A DNA stretch of 32,339 nucleotides. It comes from EX4572-165 sp002254885. GTDB taxonomy: Archaea > Thermoplasmatota > E2 > DHVEG-1. Position 1 is the first letter of the stretch; each line of letters opens with the position of its first letter. A model generated the notes under the pieces. It had not been told where the DNA came from, did no database searches, and saw nothing but the letters and a program-made list of their open reading frames with translations. Positions 23,301-30,203 of the stretch are shown one piece after another. Location of the stretch: positions 1-32,339 of the forward strand of contig JAOZSQ010000019.1 in NCBI GenBank assembly GCA_029939595.1, written 5' to 3'. Both the position numbers and the translations under genes were made by a program.

Positions 23301-24893
23301 GAAAATTTTTCGACTTGGACAGAACTTGCTCATTTAGAATATCAAACCAGTAATACATATAGTGGTTCTGATTTCAATCCACCAAGTATTACCATCAATT
23401 GTACGGGTGATTTCTATAACTTAACATCTGATCAATTACAGGTAAATCTGACTATTAATTCAACAAGTGCAATTCTTTCTCAAAACAATACTTATGAAAT
23501 TCATTCTGGAATTCATTATGTTGACACATCAAGAGGTTGGCATGAATGGAGATTTATTACAGGATCCTATCAAGAAATAACCCTATCTGAAAATTCAAGC
23601 ATTTCCTTAGATTACAGTGGATCAGCAATTTATGAAACTGGTGAAACTGGACCATTTGAAGTATGGGTTGGTATAAGTAGACAGGGTCAATGGAATGATC
23701 TTGCTCATGATGAATATACAACTGTTTTTGACTATTCAAACATTAACTTTTCAAAACCAGAAATTCGAATAATTGAAGAAAATATCACTAGTTATGTGAA
23801 TAACGGCGATCTCACGATTAATGTAACTGTTTGTGAATCTGATGAATCCCCATTAGGTGAAATAAGTGATTATATTCTTGAAGGTTGTATTCATTGGAAA
23901 GATGGTCACAACTGGCGATGGATCACATGGAATGAAACATATTTCAACAAGACAGATTCTCCAAATGAATATAATGTTACATTGACTTTTGATGGTGGAG
24001 AACTCAATAAAGCTAGCGATGATGGTTGGACAGATGAAAAACTTATTGCATGGTTTATGATTAGAAATGCAACAACATGGGCAGAAAAAAGCATTGTTGA
24101 TGATTATGAACTAGAAAACACCTACTATCCTGGTGATTTTTCAGATCCTGCGATTTTATTTAACACAACATATGATCCAATTGAAACTACAGATGGAATT
24201 ATAGGAACATATGAATGGCTAAATGTAACAGTAAACTTAACAGTGAATACTGATGAAACATATGAGTTATATGCAAGTTTAATCGATCCGGTAAATCAAA
24301 CATTAATCGTAAAAACAAATACCACAATCAACTCAGGAGACACAAATGTAACTGCATCATTTAATGGAACGAAAATAAATAGTAGTGGTTACAATGGCAC
24401 ATATGAATTCCGTGCAAAAATCATCTCAACTTCTGGTACAACTGAATATGATCGGATAAAATTACTAATTAATGATTATAATTATACAGATTTTGTTGGT
24501 AGGGAACCAGAAGCATGGATTGTTAATTATTTTTCAAGTTATCTAAATTCAACGAATCATGATTTCATCGTTAATATTACTATTAATGGATCTGTTAATG
24601 GTAATTTTGAAATTTATGGTGATTTATTCAATAGCAATACATCAACTTGGATTACATCAAATTCAACAAATATTACCCATGATTTTTCAGGTAATACAAA
24701 TAACTACACAATATCACTTCGTTTTAATGGAAGTGATATTAATAGCTCTGGTGAGGATGGTAACTATAGTCTAGAATATATTCGATTATCTATCGATAGA
24801 GACAGTAGTATAAATGAATCTTGGGAGGAACTTGATTTTATGAAAAATGCACATGTGGCTGAGTATTTTACTCATGATGAATTTGGAGGATGA
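17316..24893 (+). CDS. Giant secreted surface protein with about 13 tandem ~125-residue repeats
   Basis: 2525 aa. A signal peptide (about 12-38, ending 'TVSA') leads outside. Then: a beta-rich domain (40-185), an Fn3-like domain (190-275, 'LNPETTYYYQAWTWN'), two carboxypeptidase-regulatory-like domains (about 281-372 and 384-478, each with 'TxSSGYFELN/TNETGYFEIN'), an EF-hand-like segment near 515-535 ('DIIPEIGNSNGIVSSSE'), an unassigned region (540-885), and the repeats (889-2521). The C terminus stops at 'HDEFGG' with no anchor helix, so it must be held by partners or glycan. N-x-S/T sequons are very dense and cysteines few. It is first in an operon with the anchored Ig-repeat protein at 24899. 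A cell-wall, stalk or adhesin role is likely; the repeat family is unknown to me. Confidence 0.85.
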   Translation: MGIQNLSITCEKKLMTFSIAIMLLLVTFSVLIIPTVSANDNSVNIHMTSMDSNQNIINEIDAGENIFIVVNFNPGNENMTMYNVSLLTFNESELGMANAILQFDQNNWPINQSYQVHNETGTITNINASGNHSGNRTAFYVNLSLNSTYCGLLYVNVSNVEAWENNSVFSTIVYSGNITLSIHPKAPLNISSESINSSAVNLSFSKEVSANKIFIERNASGVTNWIRGSGDVIYNGTESSCIDNDLNPETTYYYQAWTWNETNRLYSLQNISTSMTTSSEGIYINGTVVNFSNSEPIQGAEVSAFKFDFDQGEGGGPMGFNSITDSSGYFELNVSEGGPGDYEFEISNSGYVNYMKWDLHLNSDQYYEMGEILLPKLFTTSNEAVIKGYIKNDTTGLADTEVMLLNMNFNYMPDMENMDEDMEKNTTTNETGYFEINASFPSTYSLIAFKDGYYAKVNGTYLIQNENQVNWTNISLSPALPDELNVTLDFTDLDDVTISVNRTIRATAPVLRYSLDIIPEIGNSNGIVSSSEVSDYLEFLTMYGPGFDKGDEEENSGPPEDEGEKMGGPEFLALPMQILLDSSTFDKYISGSHNGTLDNIAGTNASDNSSIYYNATFNITLDGKIPNQLEHIFNVTTEHNNTILLNLSVIFNDFYNITETESSTKVTLSNTTTNLSIIPGENNSLDAYAFANITLDLNQSSYSLPIIETPTWNITDTWCFSKTSAGPSIEETYTINGKPLRNWDRHQFYIGSEEARYLCYLLQMENNTINEMKFVTINDLEWLNVSNNGFIDILINDIDFPLYDGKTWQAYTWWGKPSQATVISTSTEKTTDNGTFNDCVLINYSNQSGLIGQQWFSPTVKFFVNRTQNISESQNISWNLKDYSHAPFFQTVTIGNITNGQGKITEIYANITLNTTRFYNFYNGPTDFILEGPFYKESFDGPPTHITWIHEGESLRNLDNSNPYPYVNVSYDGGLINASGVNGPYAGNLELRMQSQWGPGEMIGYYSFEVDNEVGDFIAPAVRIVNISSFGNDTNGDSQYDYLTVNVTINSSQSGTYRVHSGLDKVIQMMGWEEWRWITGTGTDSFSMSAGTQKTIQLNYNGHEIYEQGYDGPYKLHLEVMDDVNFTQVARNETDIGTGILYADFTTPSVYFNKSYFNQTGFHDFINNSGYFTVNASIIVGDNNSAGDYELCGGVHFGNISNPYEWGDFITGRCDNQISLSFGENIIPLNFDLSELTNRLSEQSGNHTLKISLDLSERIGDWVGAHIDQIEYFTNNYSSGELPEPPISLVIYNDTTIESGDYLQITAYLNISSDDFSNQTYDLHGGVHYNNSGEWWFIAGMGKNIDIGSPGNYSVSLNFSGMEIASSGQNGPYMIWMGLDSWPDHNMITNDEYYTGFYNAQTDFVTPEVQFIDENTSAEINGSDFFTVNVSINVSKTGYYHINGGVHYIENMGNWDNWVFIAGTGEEYYLTQNTNISINFDQGMIRDGLPPDYNGPLVIHMGIENSSNWQHIDHMEYQTNQQFNENAFSEAAVVINSTTYFINSEGNLQVNLTYYAASTSNYNVHGGVHDSNWWFITGIWNGDMELIQGEHILNINFSGSEIFNSMINGPYTIWLGIETTSDDHRLIANREIQDINYLYDQFSGASSGVRIKRENMSDGDVDYMNSTGNNTYVTVNVTFNVNEGAGTYWLDSGLNYVQNNNWEFITGTGKEITLSEGNQTIPINFNAGDIYSSGRSGTFKVWIGLRDISTWMDIDNYEYTTQFYSSGDAPPPPVQFVEKADGIPSLAYINGTDFFTVNVTLNVSDSSYAGNYDLHGGINFWNNGWWQHITGTGEWVELEEGLNNETLNFNVGMIQSELPEGYNNNLSIWIGINDINTWEEITHHEYITKTYQKNDFPGSKMTITGINDSVWGENFTINVTLNASSNSYFNNCEIHGGLNWIDSSNGWDEWRFITGFHQEITITENGTISCNFSSGDVYNALQGQTNKQLTAWISVENFSTWTELAHLEYQTSNTYSGSDFNPPSITINCTGDFYNLTSDQLQVNLTINSTSAILSQNNTYEIHSGIHYVDTSRGWHEWRFITGSYQEITLSENSSISLDYSGSAIYETGETGPFEVWVGISRQGQWNDLAHDEYTTVFDYSNINFSKPEIRIIEENITSYVNNGDLTINVTVCESDESPLGEISDYILEGCIHWKDGHNWRWITWNETYFNKTDSPNEYNVTLTFDGGELNKASDDGWTDEKLIAWFMIRNATTWAEKSIVDDYELENTYYPGDFSDPAILFNTTYDPIETTDGIIGTYEWLNVTVNLTVNTDETYELYASLIDPVNQTLIVKTNTTINSGDTNVTASFNGTKINSSGYNGTYEFRAKIISTSGTTEYDRIKLLINDYNYTDFVGREPEAWIVNYFSSYLNSTNHDFIVNITINGSVNGNFEIYGDLFNSNTSTWITSNSTNITHDFSGNTNNYTISLRFNGSDINSSGEDGNYSLEYIRLSIDRDSSINESWEELDFMKNAHVAEYFTHDEFGG
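19980..24878 (+). repeat. Protein-coding tandem array, about 13 units of ~375 bp
   Basis: Each unit encodes ~125 residues ending in an acidic, aromatic 'EYxT...F' stretch. The best conserved parts are an H-G-G-(V/I)-H-Y type motif, an aromatic W-(R/W)-F-I-T-G about 15-20 residues later, and G-P-(Y/F)-x-(V/I)-W-(V/M)-G-(I/L). The HGG position falls at residues 1060, 1191, 1324, 1443, 1565, 1690, 1815, 1935, 2063 and about 2188, so the period is 119-133. The first unit (889-1017) and the last two (2277-2521) are degenerate. Units around 23160 and 23545 still share long stretches of DNA, so copies have been added or converted recently. Confidence 0.8.
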
Positions 24894-24898
24894 TTAAC

Positions 24899-27800
24899 AT
24901 GAAAACAAAAAAAATATTACCAATAATAATAGGTCTTCTGATACTCTGTGGTCAAGGAATATTATTTAATAATATGGTCCAAGGTGTTAGTACCTCTAAT
25001 GAAAATATAACTCCATCAACTTTTAGTCCAGATGGAAATGGATTAAATGATACAATTTCAATTACTTTCACTTCATCAGCAGATCAAAATCTATACCTAA
25101 ATATATTTTACAATTTATCTCAATTAGTTCGTAGTGATGTCATTGTAACCGAGATAACTAGTGGCAATTACACAGCAACATGGAATGGTAAAGATGATAA
25201 TAATTCCTATGTAACCAATGAGAATGAAGCTTACACCATCCGAGTATCTGATGTTCTTGGTGGTGGAGGAGGAAATACTATTGGTACAGTCAATGTAGAT
25301 GTTACTCCGCCAACTATTTCTTCGTTTTCTATTGATGGAGGGGCTCAATATTCAACTGATGAAAATGGGAATGTCACTTTAACTATTAGTGCAACAGGAG
25401 CATCCAAAATGAAAGTTAGCAATTATGCTAATTTTTCGGGTTCAACCTGGGAAACATATTCAACTTCAAAATCATGGACATTATTAAGTCCTTCATCCGA
25501 TGGAGAAAAAACAGTTTATATAAATTTTAGAGATTCAGCCGGAGCAAATAGTTCAACAACAGATACAATTACTCTTGATACAACACTTGCTGATCCTTCT
25601 TTGTCTATCAATAGTGGTGCAAGTACAACTAATGATGTAAATGTAACTTTAACAATTACAGCAAATGGTGCTTCACAAATGAAAATTGATAATAATTCAG
25701 GTTTTGGAAATATGACTTCATGGAGTGATAAAACTTCATCATATAATTTTACAATGCCAAGTGGAGAAGGTCAAAAAGGTATATATTTACGGGTTAGAGA
25801 TGAAGCGGGAAATTCGAAAACCACCTCTGATACAATTACCCTTGATACAACAGCTCCATCGAATTTAAGCATCTCAATAAATAATGGTTCATCATATTCT
25901 AATTCCTCATCAGTTTACCTTTCATTATCTGCAGAGGGTGGCCCAAGTACTATGTATTTGAGCAATAATGGCAGTATTTGGTCATCTTTTAGTTATTCAA
26001 CATCAAAATCATGGACATTAAGTAGTTCAGAGGGATCTAAAACAGTATATTATAAAGTAGCTGATGCCGCAGGTAACAATGCAACATCAGTATCTGCATC
26101 CATTACTCTTGATACTACTTCACCTTCACAAGTAACATTAAATTCTCCATCAGCAGGTGCAACCGTCTCATCTCAAACACCCACATTTAATTGGTCAAAT
26201 CCAAACCCTTCTGGAACAAAGAATTTTTTTATTGAAATCCTTCAAAGTGGTGTCTTAAAACAGAGCGATTATACGAATTCAAGTACAACACTATATTCTG
26301 CAACAACGCTTTCCGAAGGTTCATATCAATGGAGAGTTACAGTTTATGATATGGCTAATAACTCTGCAACAACAAGTCAGCAATCATTTACAATATCGGT
26401 AAGTGGACTTGCAATTCCATCGCCAACTTATCCAACAAATAGTGCAAATGTAAATAATTCTGCACCTAATATGATTCGATTGCGATGGTCACAGGTTACA
26501 GGACAAGGAACAATCTATTATGATTATAAACATGCAACCTCGGAAGCATCCCTACAAAACGTATCTTCAAATTCAACGACAAGTCTTTATACAGACATTT
26601 CAGGATATGCACAAGGTAACACAGTTTATTGGATAGTTCGTGCAAGAAATACAACAGATACAACAAATTATTCATCAGTTCAATCTTTTAATGTTGATAA
26701 TGAATCACCCATTATGACTAGTATTTCAATTGCATCAGGTGTTGATTATGTAGCATCTAGCAGTGTCACACTCACTTTAAGTACATCAGGTGCAACTTGG
26801 ATGAAGATATGTGAAGATCAGGATTGGGATAATGAAACATGGGTAACCTACTCATCATCAAAATCATTTTCACTTTCATCAGGAGATGGAGTTAAAACAG
26901 TATATTGTATAACAAAAGACAGTGCAGTTGGTGATCAAGGGTCAACGTCATATGCCAATGTTAATATGAGTGCTATAAGTGATTCAATCACACTTGACAC
27001 AACAGGCCCTACAATTTCAGATCAAACTCCAAGCTCATCTACATCAACAAGTACTCCTGAAATTAGTGCGTTACTAACTGATCTGGGTGCAGGTGTTGAT
27101 AAAACCACACTTATTATTAATGTTAATACTGTAAATCAAACCCAAAATGCAACAATTACTTCCTCAGAAGTTACGTATACCCCATCTTCTGCATTAAGTG
27201 ATGGATCATATATTGTAAATATCTCAGTTGCAGATAATGTTAGTAATGTTGGTTATCTAGAATGGACCTTTACTGTATCTACAAGTAGTGGAGATGATGA
27301 CGATGATGACGATTCTTCACCAGGAGGCGGAGGTGGACTTCCACCACCTTCAACACCATCAATATCAATAACTGATATAACACAAACACCTGAAACAGTT
27401 ACTTCAATTGACAGTATTGAGATTTCAGCAACTATTACTGCAACAAATGGATTACATAGAGCTAGTCTTTATTATGAAATAAATGACGAACTTGAAAGTA
27501 CGGTAATGACCAATTCAGATGACATCTATTCAGCAAGTATCGGACCATTTACCGAAAGTACAGCAGTAACCTATTATATCCATGTAATAGATGAAAATTC
27601 TGAAATACTAGATAGCAGCAATTATACCTTTACAGTAGATGATGCCAATGGACCAATTATCAGTTTATCATCTCCAACTTCTGAATCAAGCATTGCAGAT
27701 ACAAAACCAGTTATAACTATATCATATAGCGACCCTAGTGGCATAGATATTGACACCATTGAATTCTCTCTTGATTCAGTTGATATTACAAGTAGTGCAA

Positions 27801-28501
27801 CAGTTACAAGTTCACAGCTAAGTTATACTCCAACATCACCTCTATCATATGGCCAACATACCATTACCTGTTCAATTATTGATATGCTGGGGAACGCAAA
27901 TGAAGAAACCTGGACATTTACCATTACAGCGGATGAATCTGAAATAAAAGAAACCATTGAAACAATTGAAAAAGATGAAACCAAAGAAATCGATATGAGC
28001 AGTTATGATTCAGCAGTAAGCGGCATATCATTTACAGCAGCTTCTGACCTAAGTAACGTTGAAATCACATATAAGATATATAACAGTAAACCCGAAGGAG
28101 TAACAACACCTGAAAATTCAGTTTACCTGTATTTAGATATAGATGCAAATGTTGATGATGATGACATTGATAGTTTAACGATAAATTTTAAAGTAGCTAA
28201 TGATTGGTTTACTAGCAATAACATCGATAAGAACAAGGTAACACTTCTTAGATATCATAATTCTGAATGGGAAACATTAACCACAACAATGATTAGTGAA
28301 GATACTTCCTTTGCATACTTTGAAGCAACAACACCGGGTCTATCTACATTTGCAATCACAGGTGAGCTAATAGAGGAATCACCTGAACCAACCGGTGGAA
28401 TTCCATGGATATTTATAATCATTGGAATTATTGCTGCTGCTGTCGTTGCTTTCATAGCATTATTGAAAACTGGGTACCTCTATTTTGAACATGATGAATA
28501 A
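24899..28501 (+). CDS. Anchored Ig-repeat surface protein with PGF-pre-PGF domain
   Basis: 1200 aa. Start: GGAGG (24885-24889) is 9 bases from the ATG at 24899, but touches the in-frame ATG at 24890, so 24899 is chosen; it gives a clean signal peptide 'MKTKKILPIIIGLLILC'. Domains: FlgD-like Ig ('TFSPDGNGLNDT', about 37-135), three Ig-like units each ending 'ITLDTT' (136-230, 231-320, 321-408), two Fn3/Ig domains (409-600), a fourth 'ITLDTT' unit (601-703), a further Ig-like domain (704-795), an acidic D7-glycine linker (797-815), two more Ig-like domains (820-1010), a PGF-pre-PGF domain (about 1012-1157, ending 'TPGLSTFAITGE'), and an anchor helix after 'GGIPWI' (1168-1190). PGF-pre-PGF usually precedes a PGF-CTERM signal, which is absent here. 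Being anchored, it may hold the giant protein encoded just before it. Confidence 0.85.
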   Translation: MKTKKILPIIIGLLILCGQGILFNNMVQGVSTSNENITPSTFSPDGNGLNDTISITFTSSADQNLYLNIFYNLSQLVRSDVIVTEITSGNYTATWNGKDDNNSYVTNENEAYTIRVSDVLGGGGGNTIGTVNVDVTPPTISSFSIDGGAQYSTDENGNVTLTISATGASKMKVSNYANFSGSTWETYSTSKSWTLLSPSSDGEKTVYINFRDSAGANSSTTDTITLDTTLADPSLSINSGASTTNDVNVTLTITANGASQMKIDNNSGFGNMTSWSDKTSSYNFTMPSGEGQKGIYLRVRDEAGNSKTTSDTITLDTTAPSNLSISINNGSSYSNSSSVYLSLSAEGGPSTMYLSNNGSIWSSFSYSTSKSWTLSSSEGSKTVYYKVADAAGNNATSVSASITLDTTSPSQVTLNSPSAGATVSSQTPTFNWSNPNPSGTKNFFIEILQSGVLKQSDYTNSSTTLYSATTLSEGSYQWRVTVYDMANNSATTSQQSFTISVSGLAIPSPTYPTNSANVNNSAPNMIRLRWSQVTGQGTIYYDYKHATSEASLQNVSSNSTTSLYTDISGYAQGNTVYWIVRARNTTDTTNYSSVQSFNVDNESPIMTSISIASGVDYVASSSVTLTLSTSGATWMKICEDQDWDNETWVTYSSSKSFSLSSGDGVKTVYCITKDSAVGDQGSTSYANVNMSAISDSITLDTTGPTISDQTPSSSTSTSTPEISALLTDLGAGVDKTTLIINVNTVNQTQNATITSSEVTYTPSSALSDGSYIVNISVADNVSNVGYLEWTFTVSTSSGDDDDDDDSSPGGGGGLPPPSTPSISITDITQTPETVTSIDSIEISATITATNGLHRASLYYEINDELESTVMTNSDDIYSASIGPFTESTAVTYYIHVIDENSEILDSSNYTFTVDDANGPIISLSSPTSESSIADTKPVITISYSDPSGIDIDTIEFSLDSVDITSSATVTSSQLSYTPTSPLSYGQHTITCSIIDMLGNANEETWTFTITADESEIKETIETIEKDETKEIDMSSYDSAVSGISFTAASDLSNVEITYKIYNSKPEGVTTPENSVYLYLDIDANVDDDDIDSLTINFKVANDWFTSNNIDKNKVTLLRYHNSEWETLTTTMISEDTSFAYFEATTPGLSTFAITGELIEESPEPTGGIPWIFIIIGIIAAAVVAFIALLKTGYLYFEHDE

Positions 28502-28521
28502 AAAATAATTCATCCCCTCTC

Positions 28522-28536
28522 TTTTTTTCTTTTTTT
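28522..28536 (+). terminator. T-tract terminator of the surface-protein operon
   Basis: TTTTTTTCTTTTTTT begins 20 bases after the stop codon, after a C-rich stretch. Oligo-T of this length is a typical archaeal terminator and separates the surface operon from the next promoter at about 28559. Confidence 0.6.
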
Positions 28537-28598
28537 GATAACATTTGTCAAATAACAGTTTTAAATATTAAAAATAACCATTCTAATGGTGAGATAAA

Positions 28599-28847
28599 AC
28601 GAATCAAAAAACTAAACTAGGTTTCTACTTACTTGGAATATTTGTTCTCATTGCAAACTCACTAGTGCTATATGCTAGTTTTTTACATGCTTATTTTTTT
28701 AATGATTTTATATTTAGTATCAATATTAACTTATTTGGTGAAGCACACATTGAACTCATAGTTCTTACAATAGTTCTTGTTATTTCTTTAATATCATCAA
28801 TAAATCTCATTAGTCATATAACTGCTAATCCAAATAATATTCCATAA
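28599..28847 (+). CDS. Small two-helix membrane protein, expected start codon is ACG
   Basis: 82 codons. From codon 2 the peptide reads N-Q-K-T-K-L-G-F-Y, then helix 1 (about 8-28), a short polar loop with 'NDFIFSININLFGEAH', helix 2 (about 51-70), and a short tail ending 'ANPNNIP'. Promoter (TTTTAAATATT, 28558-28568) and ribosome site (GGTGAG, 28588-28593) are in place, and the codon at the right distance from the latter is ACG (28599), one base from ATG. A stop lies 12 bases upstream in frame. Alternatives: true ACG initiation, a start-codon mutation or sequencing error, or a shorter protein from the GTG at 28665, which would cut helix 1. Family unknown. Confidence 0.5.
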   Translation, partial: TNQKTKLGFYLLGIFVLIANSLVLYASFLHAYFFNDFIFSININLFGEAHIELIVLTIVLVISLISSINLISHITANPNNIP

Positions 28848-28885
28848 AGTAAAGATTCGTAAATTAACATATTTTTTTCCCACAT

Positions 28886-28937
28886 GTTTTAAATATTGTA
28901 GTAGTCATTGAAGATTGTTTAAAACATTATGAGGTGA
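28886..28937 (+). promoter_or_regulatory. Promoter and ribosome site of the adenosine-specific kinase gene
   Basis: GTTTTAAATATT (28886-28897) is a TATA box predicting a start near 28917. GAGGTGA (28931-28937) is 9 bases before the ATG at 28947. The same TTTTAAATATT box precedes the small membrane protein gene, so both neighbouring units may be similarly expressed. Confidence 0.55.
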
Positions 28938-28946
28938 AAACTGCAG

Positions 28947-29450
28947 ATGGATGATCTTAAATTAACTTATGTAGATATTGAAAAACCAAAGGATATGAAT
29001 TTCATACTTGGGCAAAGTCATTTCATAAAAACCATTGAAGATTTGTATGAGGCAATTGTTAATAGTGTTCCTAATGCTAAATTTGGAATTGCTTTTTGTG
29101 AAGCAAGTGAAAAAAGAAAAATACGGAGTATTGGCAATAATGATTCTTTGAAGAAACTTGCGGAAAAAAATGCAGTTTCAATTGGTGCAGGTCATTCTTT
29201 TATCATTTTTCTTGAAAACTGCTTCCCATTACATATTCTTCGTAACATTAAACAGGTTCCTGAGGTTTGTTGTATTTTTTGTGCAACAGCAAATCCAACA
29301 AAAGTAATCGTTGCAGAAACAATCAATGGAGAAGACCTTGGAAGGGGGATCCTCGGAGTTATTGATGGCCATATTCCAAAAGGTATTGAAGACAAAGAAG
29401 ATATTGCTTGGAGAAAAAAATTCCTTAGAGATATCGGATATAAAATCTAG
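28947..29450 (+). CDS. Adenosine-specific kinase family protein (DUF355/PF04008)
   Basis: 167 aa, full length for the family. 'ILGQSHFIKTIEDLYEAIVNSVP' near 21-43, 'FGIAFCEASEKRKIR' near 47-61, 'VSIGAGHSFIIFL' (77-89), 'CATANPTKVIVAETINGEDLGRGILGVIDG' in parts from 112 to 141, and the C-terminal 'RRxFLRDIGYK'-like end are typical. The structure of an archaeal member bound adenosine and gave the name; physiological role is little known. It has its own promoter, and its last 4 bases overlap the end of the convergent pcm gene. Confidence 0.88.
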   Translation: MDDLKLTYVDIEKPKDMNFILGQSHFIKTIEDLYEAIVNSVPNAKFGIAFCEASEKRKIRSIGNNDSLKKLAEKNAVSIGAGHSFIIFLENCFPLHILRNIKQVPEVCCIFCATANPTKVIVAETINGEDLGRGILGVIDGHIPKGIEDKEDIAWRKKFLRDIGYKI

Positions 29451-30094
29451 AAACCGTGTTTTCCAATTAATGGAACAAAAGCACATCCGCCAAGATGTTC
29501 AACAGATATTTCATCACCTTTCTTTGTGATTTTCTGTAAATCACAAATTCTATCGCCAACGGGTATTAGAAGAGAGCCGTCTTTTTTTAGTTGATCAATA
29601 AGTGGTTTTGGTATTAATGGAGCAGCGCAAGTAACATAGATATTATCATAAGGCGCATATTTTTCAAGGCCCATGGATCCATCACCAATTATCACTTTTA
29701 CATTTCTAATACTTGCTTTATTAAGATGTTCTTTTGCAGATTCAGCCAGTGATTCAATACGTTCTATTGAAATAATCTCTCCTTCTTTTCCAACAATATG
29801 GGATACAATTGCTGCATGATATCCTGATCCTGCACCGATTTCAAGTATCCTTTGTCCTTTTTTAAGATCAATTGCCTCTACCATGATTGCTACCATATGT
29901 GGCGCTGAAATTGTCTGATTAGAACCAATATCAAGAGGTTTATCTACATAAGAATATGGTTTTTGCTTACTTGGAATAAACTCTTCCCTAGGAACAGCAA
30001 GAAACGCATCTTCAACATCATTACTTATTATTCTACCCTCCTTTTGTAATTGTTCTACTAATTGTTTTCTTTCTTTTGTGAAATCAAGGTTCAT
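29447..30094 (-). CDS. pcm: Protein-L-isoaspartate O-methyltransferase
   Basis: 215 aa. It methylates isoaspartyl residues in damaged proteins with S-adenosylmethionine. The motifs are clear: 'FIPSKQKPYSYVDKPLDIG', 'NQTISAPHMVA' (substrate loop, near 60-70), 'ILEIGAGSGYHAA' (SAM loop, near 83-95), and 'VTCAAPLIPKPLIDQLK' near 154-170. The ATG at 30094 is preferred over an in-frame TTG at 30103. A TATA-like ATAAATATT (about 30130-30140) lies 38 bases upstream. The gene is divergent from carbamate kinase and convergent, with a 4-base overlap, with the adenosine-specific kinase. Confidence 0.95.
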   Translation of the reverse strand: MNLDFTKERKQLVEQLQKEGRIISNDVEDAFLAVPREEFIPSKQKPYSYVDKPLDIGSNQTISAPHMVAIMVEAIDLKKGQRILEIGAGSGYHAAIVSHIVGKEGEIISIERIESLAESAKEHLNKASIRNVKVIIGDGSMGLEKYAPYDNIYVTCAAPLIPKPLIDQLKKDGSLLIPVGDRICDLQKITKKGDEISVEHLGGCAFVPLIGKHGF

Positions 30095-30166
30095 TCCAAT
30101 CAAAAAATTATAACGTTTGTCTTGTAATAATATTTATCCAAAGGATATGACATATTCAATGGATAT

Positions 30167-30203
30167 TCTTTATAAGGGGGAATCTCTTTTCCTGTTGAAA
30201 TCT
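30167..30203 (+). promoter_or_regulatory. Near-leaderless promoter of carbamate kinase
   Basis: TTCTTTATAA (30167-30176) is centred 32 bases before the ATG at 30204, so the transcript should start about 6 bases before the coding sequence. This fixes the start at 30204. The longer open frame back to 30117 contains the promoter itself and adds 29 residues not seen in the family. Confidence 0.55.

Noticed and set aside
19980..28501. Repetitive DNA as a CRISPR array or satellite
   Set aside because: Repeats are about 375 bases or longer, are in frame, and vary in sequence as protein domains; there are no short identical repeats with unique spacers.
30117..30203. N-terminal extension of carbamate kinase by 29 residues
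   Set aside because: It would start at a TTG, contains the TATA box, and has no counterpart in the family; the ATG at 30204 gives the normal length.
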